Assembly (NCBI GenBank): GCA_035638075.1
Contig: DASRAU010000041.1
Span: 186,001 to 250,000 of the forward strand
Length of the DNA stretch: 64,000 bases
DNA from: DASRAU01 sp035638075
Lineage (GTDB): Bacteria > Acidobacteriota > Polarisedimenticolia > Gp22-AA2
Reading direction: 5' to 3'
Below the pieces are notes generated by a model, which was not told the origin of the DNA, made no database searches, and saw only the letters and a list, made by a program, of their open reading frames with translations. Both the position numbers and the translations under genes were made by a program. Position 1 is the stretch's first letter; every line of letters starts with the position of its first letter. This document shows, one piece after another, positions 26,145-33,933 of this stretch.

Positions 26145-26897
26145 ATGCGGATGTTAGCAGGAACGAGCGGCTATTCGTACAAGGAGTGGGTCGGCCCGTT
26201 CTATCCGGAGAAGACGCCCGCCCCGGAGATGCTGCGCTTCTACGCACGGCATTTCTCCACCGTCGAGATCAACAACACCTTCTATCGCATGCCGGCGGCG
26301 GCGCTGCTCGAGCGCTGGGCGCAGGAGGTGCCGGACGGCTTCGCCTTCGCCGTCAAGGCGCCGCGCCGCATCACCCACATCCGGCGCCTGAAGGACGCGG
26401 GCGAGATCGTCGAGGAGTTCCTGCGCCGCGCCGCTTCACTCGGCGACAAGCTCGGCATCGTCCTGTACCAGTGCCCGCCGACGCTCCGGAAGGATCTGCC
26501 GCGGTTGCGGGACTTCCTGGCCACGCTTCCGGCCGGCGCGCGCGCGGCGTTCGAGTTCCGCCACGACTCCTGGCACGACGACGAGGTCTACGACTCCCTG
26601 CGCGAGCGCGGCGCCTCGTGGTGCGTCGCCGAGGAGGACGACGGCGCGACCCCCTTCGTCTGCACCGCGCCGGACGCCTACCTGCGCCTGCGACGGACGA
26701 ACTACACCGAGGCCGACCTGCGCGTTTGGGCGGAACGCCTCGCCGCCCAGCCGCTCGAGCGCGCCTGGGTCTACTTCAAGCACGAGGACGAGGCGCTCGC
26801 TCCGAAGTTCGCCTCCCTCTTCACCGACCTGTGGAGCGGAAACCCGGCGCCGAAGACGAAGGGCGCGACGAAGGCGAAAGGCCGGAAGCGCGCATGA
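26145..26897 (+). CDS. DUF72 family protein
   Basis: A 250-residue TIM-barrel DUF72 protein beginning MRMLAGTSGYSYKEWVGPFY. Conserved blocks are FSTVEINNTFYRMP, FAVKAPRRITH, FEFRHDSWHDDEVY and YLRLRRTNY. The biochemical activity of the family is not established in what I know, although it often travels with DNA-repair genes. Its start codon lies 2 bases from the proposed ligD start on the other strand. Its TGA overlaps the ATG of the nuclease-helicase gene (ATGA), so the two are translationally coupled. Confidence 0.9.
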   Translation: MRMLAGTSGYSYKEWVGPFYPEKTPAPEMLRFYARHFSTVEINNTFYRMPAAALLERWAQEVPDGFAFAVKAPRRITHIRRLKDAGEIVEEFLRRAASLGDKLGIVLYQCPPTLRKDLPRLRDFLATLPAGARAAFEFRHDSWHDDEVYDSLRERGASWCVAEEDDGATPFVCTAPDAYLRLRRTNYTEADLRVWAERLAAQPLERAWVYFKHEDEALAPKFASLFTDLWSGNPAPKTKGATKAKGRKRA

Positions 26898-29800
26898 AGC
26901 GGACCGGCGACACGCTGCGGCTGAGCGCCACCGACCTGGCGAATCACCTCGCGTGCCGCCACCTGAGCCACCTCGACCTGGCGGCCGCCGAAGGGCGCCT
27001 GTCCGCTCCCGCCTGGCGTCCTCCGGACGTGGCGCTGCTCGCAGCGCGTGGCCAGGACCACGAGGACGCCTTCCTCGCTCATCTCGAGACGAAGGGGCGG
27101 AGCATCGCCCGGCCGATGGACGGGCCCGAGGACGGGGCCCTCGACCGGACGCTCGCGGCGATGCGCGGCGGGGCCGACGTGATCGCGCAGGCGACGCTCT
27201 TCGACGGCCGGTGGTTCGGCCGGGCCGACGTCCTGATGCGCGTCGAGCGTCCGAGCCGGCTCGGGCCGTGGTCCTACGAGGTGTGGGACACCAAGCTCGC
27301 CCGCGAGACCAAGGGTGGCTCGGTCCTGCAGATTTGCCTCTACTCCGACCTGCTCGGAGCGCTCCAGGGGGCGAGACCCGAGCACATGTCCATCGTCCCG
27401 CCGCGCGACGACTTCCAGGAAGATCGGTACCGCGTGGACGAGTTCTTCGCCTACTACCGGCTGGTGCGCAAGCGCCTCGAGGCGGTCGTCGGCGGCGCGT
27501 CTTCGGAGCGCACCTACCCCGACCCGGTGACCCACTGCGACGTCTGCCGCTGGGCGAAGGAATGCGATGCCCGCCGCCGCAAGGACGACCACCTGAGCCT
27601 GGTCGCCGGCATCGGCCGGCTGCAGACACGCGAGCTCATGGAGCGGCAGCGGGTCCCGACTCTCGCAGCGCTCGCGGCGGTCCCGCTTCCCATTCCCTGG
27701 AAGCCGAAGCGGGGGGCGGTCGACTCGTACGCCCGCGTGCGCGAGCAGGCGCGCGTGCAGCGGGACGGGCGCGATGCCGGCCGGGCCGTGTACGAGCTGC
27801 TGCCGCAGGAGCCGGGCAAGGGGCTCGAGCGCCTCCCCGTCCCTTCTCCGGGGGACGTGTTCTTCGATCTCGAAGGGGATCCGTTCGTCGGCCCGTCCGG
27901 CCGCGAGTATCTGTTCGGCTGGGCCATCGAGGAGGACGGCGCGCCGCGTTGCCACGGCGCCTGGGCGCTCGACGAGGCGTCCGAGCGGGCGGCCTTCGAG
28001 GCCTTCGTCGATCTCGTCATCGCGCGCTGGGCCGCGCATCCCGGCATGCACGTCTACCACTTCGCGCCGTACGAGCCGTCGGCGGTGAAGCGCCTCATGG
28101 GGCGCTACGCCACGCGCGAGAACGAGGTGGACCGGATGCTGCGCGCCGGGATCTTCGTCGACCTGCACGCCGTGGTCCGGCAGGCGATGCGGGCGAGCGT
28201 CGAGGAGTACTCCATCAAGAAGCTCGAGGCCCTCTACGACTACACGCGCGAGGCGCCGCTTCTCGACGCCGGCGTGAACCTGCGCATCGTGCAGCGGGCG
28301 CTGGAGCTCGAGGAGCCGGACTCGGTCACGCCGGAGGTGCGGCGCATCGTCGAGGCCTACAACCGCGACGACTGCGTCTCGACGCTGCGCCTCGACCGCT
28401 GGCTCGAGGCGATCCGCGCCTCCGAAGAAGCGAAGGGCGTCGTCCTCGGGCGCCCGGATCCCGGCGACGGCGCTCCCAGCGAGAACGTCGAGGAGCGCGA
28501 CGCCGCGGTGCGCGAGGTCATGACCGCGCTCCTCGACGGAATCCCGCCCGATCGGGCCGCACGGACCGACGAGCAGCAGGCGCGCTGGCTGCTGGCGTAC
28601 CTGCTCGACTTCCACCGGCGTGAGGACAAGGCGGCCTGGTGGGAGTACTTCCGCCTGCGCGAGCTGCCGGACGAGGCGCTCCTCGACGAGAAGGCGGCCC
28701 TGTCCGGCCTGCGCTACGTCGGCCCGGGCGAGCCGGTGAAGGGAAAGCCGACCTCCCGCTACAGCTTCCCGACACAGGAGACGAGCATCCGCCGCGGCAG
28801 GACGGTTCGCGTGCCCCTGCCACTCGATCGGGAATTCGGCGAAATCACCGCGCTCGACCTGCGCGCGCACACCTTCGACGTGCGCAAGCGCGGCGCCTGC
28901 GCGGCGCTGCACTCGGCGAGCGTCTTCGAGTTCGAGCACGTCCGCACCCACGAGCTGGCGGACTCGCTGCTGCGGCTCGGCCGGTGGGTCGCCGGGCACG
29001 GCATCGACGCCGCCGGCCCGCACCGCGCCGCGCGCGACCTGCTGCTCGGGCGGCCGCCGCGGTTCCCACGCGTCGCCGGCGCTCCGCTCCGCCGGGCGGA
29101 CGAGACCGGTGTCGTGGCGGCGCGCCGGCTCGTCGCCATGCTCGGGCAGGGCACGCTGGCCGTCCAGGGCCCTCCGGGCACCGGCAAGACGTACACCGGG
29201 GCGCGCATGATCACGGACCTCGTCAGCGCCGGAAAGAAGGTCGGCGTCTGCGCCACGAGCCACAAGGTGATCGACAACCTGCTGGCCGAGGTCCTGCGCG
29301 CCGCGGAGGAGGAGAACATCGCGCTGCGCTGCGGCCACAAGGACAAATCCGACGCGTCGCCGGAGGCGATCCAGGATCTTCCCGACAACGGTCGCGCCCT
29401 GCAGGCGCTGCGGACCGGCGCGGTCCAGGTGCTCGGCGGGACCGCATGGATGTGGTCGCGCGAGGAGTTCGCCGGGGCCGCGGACGTGCTCTTCGTGGAC
29501 GAAGCCGGGCAGATGTCGCTCGCGAACGTCGTGGCCATCGCCCAGAGCGCCTCCTCCCTCGTGCTGCTGGGTGACCCGCGCCAGCTCGATCAGCCGCTGC
29601 AGGGAACGCACCCGGAAGGGACCGAGGTCTCGGCGCTCGAACATCTCCTGCGCGAGCGCCGTCCGGCGGGCGAAGGGAATCCGGTCATCGAGGAGCGGCA
29701 CAAGACCATCCCCGAGGATCGCGGCCTTTTCCTCGAGGAGACCTGGAGACTCCACCCGGCGATCTGCCGGCTGACCTCCGAGCTGTTCTACGAAGGCCGC

Positions 29801-30460
29801 CTGAAGCCGCGCGACGATCTCGATCGTCAGGCGATTCTCGGCTCGGGTGTCGTGGACGGCGCCGGCCTGTGGTTCCTGCCGGTGGCGCACGACGGCAACC
29901 AGAGCTCGAGCCCGGAGGAGATCGAGGTCATCGCCCGGCTCATCGCGAGGCTCACCGCCGGAGGCGTGCGCTGGCGGAAGCGCGACGGGACCGAGCACCC
30001 GCTGACCCTGCAGGACATCCTGATCATCGCCCCGTACAATGCCCAGGTCGCCGACCTGAGCGCGCGGCTGCCCGAGGGCGCGCGCGTCGGCACGGTGGAT
30101 CGGTTCCAGGGACAGGAGGCGCCGGTGGTCCTCTACTCCATGACGACGTCGAGCCCGGCGGACGCGCCGCGCGGCATGGAGTTCCTCTACAGCCTCAATC
30201 GCTTCAACGTCGCGACGTCGCGCGCGCGCTGCGCCTGCATCGTCGTCGGCAGCCCGCGGTTGTTCGACCCGGAGTGCCAGACACCGCAGCAGATGCGGCT
30301 CGCCAACGCGTGCTGCCGCTACCTCGAGCTGGCGACGATGCTCACCCTGGAGCCCGAGGGTCCGGTCACCGGCCCCGGCGCCGAACGGGCCCGCCGCGCG
30401 CCGCGCGCGGGCGAGGCGGGAGACAGCGCCCCCGACCAGGGAAGGTTGTTCCCGTCGTGA
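26894..30460 (+). CDS. RecB-like nuclease fused to SF1 helicase (TM0106 type)
   Basis: An 1188-residue DNA-processing enzyme. The N-terminal part begins MKRTGDTLRLSATDLANHLACRHLSHLD and has a second Cys group near residue 215 (CDVCRWAKEC), together resembling the iron-sulfur RecB/AddB nuclease fold. An RNase H-like exonuclease module follows (VFFDLEGDPF near residue 322, later YNRDDCVSTLRL). The C-terminal half is a superfamily 1B helicase: Walker A GPPGTGKT near residue 760, Walker B VLFVDEAGQM, VLLGDPRQLDQP, and late motifs VGTVDRFQGQEAPVV and NVATSRARCACIV. It resembles TM0106-type nuclease/Dna2-like proteins. It is coupled to DUF72 upstream (ATGA) and to the zinc-finger gene downstream (GTGA). 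Confidence 0.88.
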   Translation: MKRTGDTLRLSATDLANHLACRHLSHLDLAAAEGRLSAPAWRPPDVALLAARGQDHEDAFLAHLETKGRSIARPMDGPEDGALDRTLAAMRGGADVIAQATLFDGRWFGRADVLMRVERPSRLGPWSYEVWDTKLARETKGGSVLQICLYSDLLGALQGARPEHMSIVPPRDDFQEDRYRVDEFFAYYRLVRKRLEAVVGGASSERTYPDPVTHCDVCRWAKECDARRRKDDHLSLVAGIGRLQTRELMERQRVPTLAALAAVPLPIPWKPKRGAVDSYARVREQARVQRDGRDAGRAVYELLPQEPGKGLERLPVPSPGDVFFDLEGDPFVGPSGREYLFGWAIEEDGAPRCHGAWALDEASERAAFEAFVDLVIARWAAHPGMHVYHFAPYEPSAVKRLMGRYATRENEVDRMLRAGIFVDLHAVVRQAMRASVEEYSIKKLEALYDYTREAPLLDAGVNLRIVQRALELEEPDSVTPEVRRIVEAYNRDDCVSTLRLDRWLEAIRASEEAKGVVLGRPDPGDGAPSENVEERDAAVREVMTALLDGIPPDRAARTDEQQARWLLAYLLDFHRREDKAAWWEYFRLRELPDEALLDEKAALSGLRYVGPGEPVKGKPTSRYSFPTQETSIRRGRTVRVPLPLDREFGEITALDLRAHTFDVRKRGACAALHSASVFEFEHVRTHELADSLLRLGRWVAGHGIDAAGPHRAARDLLLGRPPRFPRVAGAPLRRADETGVVAARRLVAMLGQGTLAVQGPPGTGKTYTGARMITDLVSAGKKVGVCATSHKVIDNLLAEVLRAAEEENIALRCGHKDKSDASPEAIQDLPDNGRALQALRTGAVQVLGGTAWMWSREEFAGAADVLFVDEAGQMSLANVVAIAQSASSLVLLGDPRQLDQPLQGTHPEGTEVSALEHLLRERRPAGEGNPVIEERHKTIPEDRGLFLEETWRLHPAICRLTSELFYEGRLKPRDDLDRQAILGSGVVDGAGLWFLPVAHDGNQSSSPEEIEVIARLIARLTAGGVRWRKRDGTEHPLTLQDILIIAPYNAQVADLSARLPEGARVGTVDRFQGQEAPVVLYSMTTSSPADAPRGMEFLYSLNRFNVATSRARCACIVVGSPRLFDPECQTPQQMRLANACCRYLELATMLTLEPEGPVTGPGAERARRAPRAGEAGDSAPDQGRLFPS

Positions 30461-30981
30461 CGCACGTCTTCGAAGCCGCGCCGACGGGCCGCGCCAAGTG
30501 CCGCGGCTGCGGGAAGCCCATCGACAAGGGGACGATCCGCTTCGGCGAGCGCATCCCGAACCCGTTCGCCGAGGGCGAGGCGACCCTGTGGTTCCACCCG
30601 CTGTGCGGCGCCTACAAGCGGCCGGAGTCGATGCTCGAGGCGCTGGAGCAGAACCGGGCGGCGGCGCCGGACGCCGACGCGCTCGAGCGCGCCGCGCGCG
30701 GCAGCGCGGCGCAGCGGCGCCTGCAGCGCATCGACGGCGCCGAGCGCTCCCCGACCGGCCAGGCGAAGTGCCGCCAGTGCCATGAGCCGGTGGCCAGGGG
30801 CGACTGGCGTCTCCGCCTCGTCTTCTACGAAGAGGGGCGCTTCTCGCCGTCCGGGTTCGTGCACCTCAAGTGCCGGGGCGCGTACTTCGAGACGGAGGAC
30901 GTCCTCGCCCCGGCCCTGCACTTCAGCCCGAACCTGACCGACGAGGACCGCGCGGACCTCGAGCGCGCCTTGCTCCATTAG
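30457..30981 (+). CDS. double PARP-type zinc-finger protein
   Basis: A 174-residue protein starting at a GTG that overlaps the stop of the nuclease-helicase gene (GTGA). It consists almost entirely of two zinc fingers: Cys15-x2-Cys18-x28-His47-x2-Cys50 and Cys105-x2-Cys108-x27-His136-x2-Cys139. Both are preceded by an SPTGxAKC/APTGRAKC segment and carry a GDWR/GTIRFGER strand. The spacing and context match zf-PARP domains, which in PARP-1 and DNA ligase III recognise nicks and broken ends. There is no PARP catalytic domain, ligase domain or signal peptide. The likely role is DNA-break recognition that directs the coupled nuclease-helicase; this role is inference. Confidence 0.82.
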   Translation: MTHVFEAAPTGRAKCRGCGKPIDKGTIRFGERIPNPFAEGEATLWFHPLCGAYKRPESMLEALEQNRAAAPDADALERAARGSAAQRRLQRIDGAERSPTGQAKCRQCHEPVARGDWRLRLVFYEEGRFSPSGFVHLKCRGAYFETEDVLAPALHFSPNLTDEDRADLERALLH

Positions 30982-30984
30982 ACT
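30979..30984 (+). promoter_or_regulatory. putative -10 box for doxX
   Basis: TAGACT overlaps the stop of the zinc-finger gene and ends 6 bases before the doxX-like ATG at 30991. No clear -35 element and no Shine-Dalgarno sequence is present. It fits the leaderless pattern seen at other genes in the window. Confidence 0.25.
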
Positions 30985-30990
30985 GACGGC

Positions 30991-31410
30991 ATGGACAAAG
31001 CCCGGATCGTGACGACGTTCCTGCTGCGCGTGGTGGCCGGCCTGCTGTTCATGCAGGCGGGCGGCCTCAAGATGCTCGACTGGTTCGGCGGCATTCCCCC
31101 CGAGCACGGCGGGCATCCGTTGTTTCCCTCCCAGATCTGGTTCGGCGGCATGCTCGAGCTGGTCGGCGGCGCGCTCGTGCTGATCGGGCTGTGCACGCGG
31201 CCGGTCGCGTTCATCCTGTCGGGGGAGATGGCGGTCGCCTACTTCCAGTTCCACCAGCCCGGCGGCCTCTGGCCCGCGCAGAACCACGGTGAGCCGGCGG
31301 TCCTCTTCTGCTTCATCTTCCTGTTCTTCGCCGCGCACGGCGGCGGTCCGTGGAGCATCGACCACCTCATCGCCCGGCGACCATCGCCCTCCGCCGGCCC
31401 GACCCGCTGA
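30991..31410 (+). CDS. DoxX family membrane protein
   Basis: A 139-residue protein with four membrane helices, beginning MDKARIVTTFLLRVVAGLLF. It has the DoxX signatures FMQAGGLKMLDWFGG, GGMLELVGGALVLIGLCTRP and MAVAYFQFH. DoxX-like proteins are small quinone-pathway or redox membrane proteins of varied and mostly unproven function. It starts 9 bases after the zinc-finger gene, so it may be read through from the repair operon or driven from its own TAGACT box. Confidence 0.85.
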   Translation: MDKARIVTTFLLRVVAGLLFMQAGGLKMLDWFGGIPPEHGGHPLFPSQIWFGGMLELVGGALVLIGLCTRPVAFILSGEMAVAYFQFHQPGGLWPAQNHGEPAVLFCFIFLFFAAHGGGPWSIDHLIARRPSPSAGPTR

Positions 31411-31539
31411 AAAAGGAATCGTTTCGGCGACCTTTGGCTCCCCCGCGACACTGAAGAGACGCGTACGGAGATCGCGCCGTCAGGTGCGCGGCGGCGCGGG
31501 TGTCGAACCGAAACGCCCTGACTTTCGGGGCAGAGAGGA

Positions 31540-31932
31540 ATGGTCACGATGCGGAGATTCGGATTCCTGATGGCGGCGGCGTTCCTTGTGACCCTCGGCC
31601 TGGCGACGGAGCGAGCCCAGGCGTGCAACTGGGTCGAATGCGCGGAATCGTGCGACGCCTATTGCACCAGCAAACATCAGACCTGCGAGAGTTCCTCGTT
31701 CACCGGAACCTGCGGCACCATGACCTGCAGCTACATGTGCAACGGCGGGAGCGGGGGCGGTTATCAGTGCAACGGACCTTCCTGCGGCGGATCGCCGATC
31801 TTCCGGAAACAGGAAACCACCGTCAGGCAGGGGCAGGCCCGGGAAGACCACCTCCCCGTGGCGCCGACCGGCCACCCCGCGATGCCGGTTCTGAAGCTCC
31901 TGGCCGAAATTGCCGCGCACGCCTGTCCCTGA
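31540..31932 (+). CDS. small Cys-rich secreted protein
   Basis: A 130-residue protein with a signal peptide (MRRFGFLMAAAFLVTLGLAT, from ATG 31549; an ATG-preceded longer start at 31540 is equally possible). The mature region contains ten Cys within about 55 residues (ACNWVECAESCDAYC, then QTC, GTC, MTC, YMC, YQC, PSC), suggesting a disulfide-knotted fold. The last 45 residues are Cys-poor and end HACP. I recognise no family. Its 3' end overlaps the start of the following lipoprotein gene by 23 bases, and a CPBP protease follows, so the three probably form an operon. Confidence 0.6.
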   Translation: MVTMRRFGFLMAAAFLVTLGLATERAQACNWVECAESCDAYCTSKHQTCESSSFTGTCGTMTCSYMCNGGSGGGYQCNGPSCGGSPIFRKQETTVRQGQAREDHLPVAPTGHPAMPVLKLLAEIAAHACP

Positions 31933-32980
31933 TCGCGGTGACCGCCGGCCCCGGCTCGCTGCGCTCCTGACGCTTCTCGTCACGGCGTGCGCGAGCCGGG
32001 ATCCGGCGCCGCCGGTTCCGCCGCCCGGGACCGCGCTGCGGTCCTCGATCGAACGGGGGCTGCGGTGCGTCGACGGGATGACCGACGGCGACTCCTTCCA
32101 CGACGGTTACCTGCAGTACGAGTACCCCGGGGAAGCGCTCGCGTCGCCTCTTCCGGGGCGCCGCCTCACCTATCGAATCCTCGACGCCTATTTCATCGTC
32201 CTGATGATCCGCCAGGCCGGCGTCCAGCCAGGCGGCGCGCAGGCTCTCTTCGACCGGGCCGAAACGGCCACGGCATCGCTCGTCCCTCTCTGGCGGCAGC
32301 AGGGGATCTACAACCTGCGTCGCCATCCCGTGCGCGGCGGCGTCGCCCTCGACACCTACGCGATCCTGGCCGTCCTGCAGCGCGATGTCGCGATGGGCCG
32401 GGTCGTGGCCGCCGGCCGGGACGGTGACGGCTGGCTGGCCGAGGACTTCTACACCGGCTGGGACGCGTTCCGCCGGCTGGCCGACGAGTCGTGGGCGGCG
32501 CGGGCGATGCTCGTGGCCGATCCCGTCGCGGGGCGCGCGGCCATCCTGGAAACGTGCCGCCGCATCGCGGTCTCTCTCCGCACGGAGCGCGACCCGAGCG
32601 CGCGCGCGAACCTCGTCATCCACGCCCTGGAGGCGCTGGCGGACCTGCCCGCCCCGGAAGCCGGGACCGGAGGTGATGCGGCGGCGCTCCTCGACGTCAC
32701 CCGCCAGGACTTCCGGGAGGAGGCCCTGCGTCTCCTCGAGACGGACACGATCCGGCGTGACACGCTCACGTCCGGCAACCTCGTGGGCGTGCTGGCGCGA
32801 AGACCCGCTGTCCCGGGCGAGGTTCTCGCCCCCCGCGTGGCCGAAATCGTCGGGCGGCAGGATGGAACCGGGTGCTGGAATGCCACCGCCGATCCCGCCG
32901 ACACCGACGCAAGACTGTTCGCCACGCTCCGGACGGTCCTGGCCCTGGGACGCTACGCGGCCATTCCCGGGGGACGCTGA
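31910..32980 (+). CDS. putative lipoprotein of unknown function
   Basis: A 356-residue protein from a TTG start. The N-terminus (MPRTPVPDRGDRRPRLAALL) leads into a lipobox, LVTAC, at about residue 27, so lipid attachment and outer-surface or periplasmic location are likely. The rest is largely alpha-helical with Ala/Arg/Leu-rich amphipathic helices (TYRILDAYFIVLMIR, VALDTYAILAVLQRD). I recognise no catalytic motif. The gene overlaps the Cys-rich protein gene and ends 2 bases before the CPBP protease start. Confidence 0.6.
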   Translation: MPRTPVPDRGDRRPRLAALLTLLVTACASRDPAPPVPPPGTALRSSIERGLRCVDGMTDGDSFHDGYLQYEYPGEALASPLPGRRLTYRILDAYFIVLMIRQAGVQPGGAQALFDRAETATASLVPLWRQQGIYNLRRHPVRGGVALDTYAILAVLQRDVAMGRVVAAGRDGDGWLAEDFYTGWDAFRRLADESWAARAMLVADPVAGRAAILETCRRIAVSLRTERDPSARANLVIHALEALADLPAPEAGTGGDAAALLDVTRQDFREEALRLLETDTIRRDTLTSGNLVGVLARRPAVPGEVLAPRVAEIVGRQDGTGCWNATADPADTDARLFATLRTVLALGRYAAIPGGR

Positions 32981-32982
32981 AG

Positions 32983-33807
32983 GTGCGCGCTCGCATCGTC
33001 GCCGGAGCCCAGGCCCTCGTGCTGTACGGCGCGGTGCTCTTCCTGGGCCCCATTCTCCGGGCCCGGATCATCCGCTTGCTCCCCGATCGGCCCTGGTCCG
33101 ACCATGTGCTCGACGCGGCGATGCTGGCCGCCTTGGCGCTGGCGGCCTTCGTTCTCACGCGTCCCCTCTTCGGAGCACGCGGCCATCCGCGCCCCGCGCC
33201 GTCGTTCCGCTCCCGATTCGGAGCGGCCGGCGCGGCGCTCTTCGCGCTCGGGCTCTTCGCCCTCGCCCTGCGCCTCGTGGATCCCGCCTACGACGCCCGA
33301 GAGCTCGGCGGGCGCGGCCTGGACTCCCCCGGGGCGCTGGCGGCCTTCCTGACCCTGCTGCCCCTCGGGGTCGCGGCGGAGGAGATCGTGTTCCGCTCCT
33401 GCCAGTCGAGGCTGCGCATCGTCCTGCGGCCCGGCCCCGCGGCGGTCACCGTCGCCCTCGCGTTCGCGGCGTATCACTGGTATCCGGGTTGGATCTGGGA
33501 TCGCCACGGCATCGAGACCGAGCTGGCCCTTCTCGCCGGCGGCCTGGTGTTCGCGGTGACGTACGAGGTGACCGCCAGCCTGCCGATCCTCGTGGGTGTG
33601 CATCTCATCTACGACAACCTGGCGGTCGTGCAGGCCTGGCTGAACGTGCGACAGGCTCGCAGCGCAGAGACGGCGCTCTTCGTCCTCTGGCTCTCGATCG
33701 CCGGCGCGCTCGCGTGGAAGGCCGGCCGCCCGCGCCTCGCCAAGCCATTCGCCCGCCGTCCGCCGGGCGCGTCCGCAGATTTTTCGCAAGTCCCGCCGCT
33801 GCAATGA
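32983..33807 (+). CDS. CPBP family intramembrane protease
   Basis: A 274-residue membrane protein with about eight hydrophobic helices, starting at the GTG 2 bases after the lipoprotein stop. The CPBP (CAAX protease, bacteriocin-processing) motifs are visible: EEIVFRS (motif 1, EExxxR), AYHWYPGW (motif 2 His) and GVHLIYDN (motif 3, HxxxN/D). Family members cleave prenylated proteins or membrane-proximal peptides, and some confer bacteriocin immunity or maturation. Its partner genes suggest that it acts on, or protects against, an exported product of the operon. Confidence 0.82.
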   Translation: MRARIVAGAQALVLYGAVLFLGPILRARIIRLLPDRPWSDHVLDAAMLAALALAAFVLTRPLFGARGHPRPAPSFRSRFGAAGAALFALGLFALALRLVDPAYDARELGGRGLDSPGALAAFLTLLPLGVAAEEIVFRSCQSRLRIVLRPGPAAVTVALAFAAYHWYPGWIWDRHGIETELALLAGGLVFAVTYEVTASLPILVGVHLIYDNLAVVQAWLNVRQARSAETALFVLWLSIAGALAWKAGRPRLAKPFARRPPGASADFSQVPPLQ

Positions 33808-33933
33808 ATTGACGCCTCGGAGTCCTCCTTTTTCGGGGGACGATTCAAGAGTTGTTCAACCCCCCGGGTCCACCCTTCGCGCGGCCGGCGGAGATCCGCC
33901 GGTTTTCGGTCCGACACCTTGGAAGGGGGACTC

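Noticed and set aside
26771..29998. Minus-strand open frame of 1075 codons opposite the nuclease-helicase
   Set aside because: Composition is biased (Arg, His, Val, Leu) and there are no recognisable domains; the plus strand has the catalytic motifs.
33808..33870. Possible terminator hairpin (gtcctcc/gggggac) after the CPBP protease gene
   Set aside because: The stem is short and no T-run follows it; it could be chance in GC-rich DNA.
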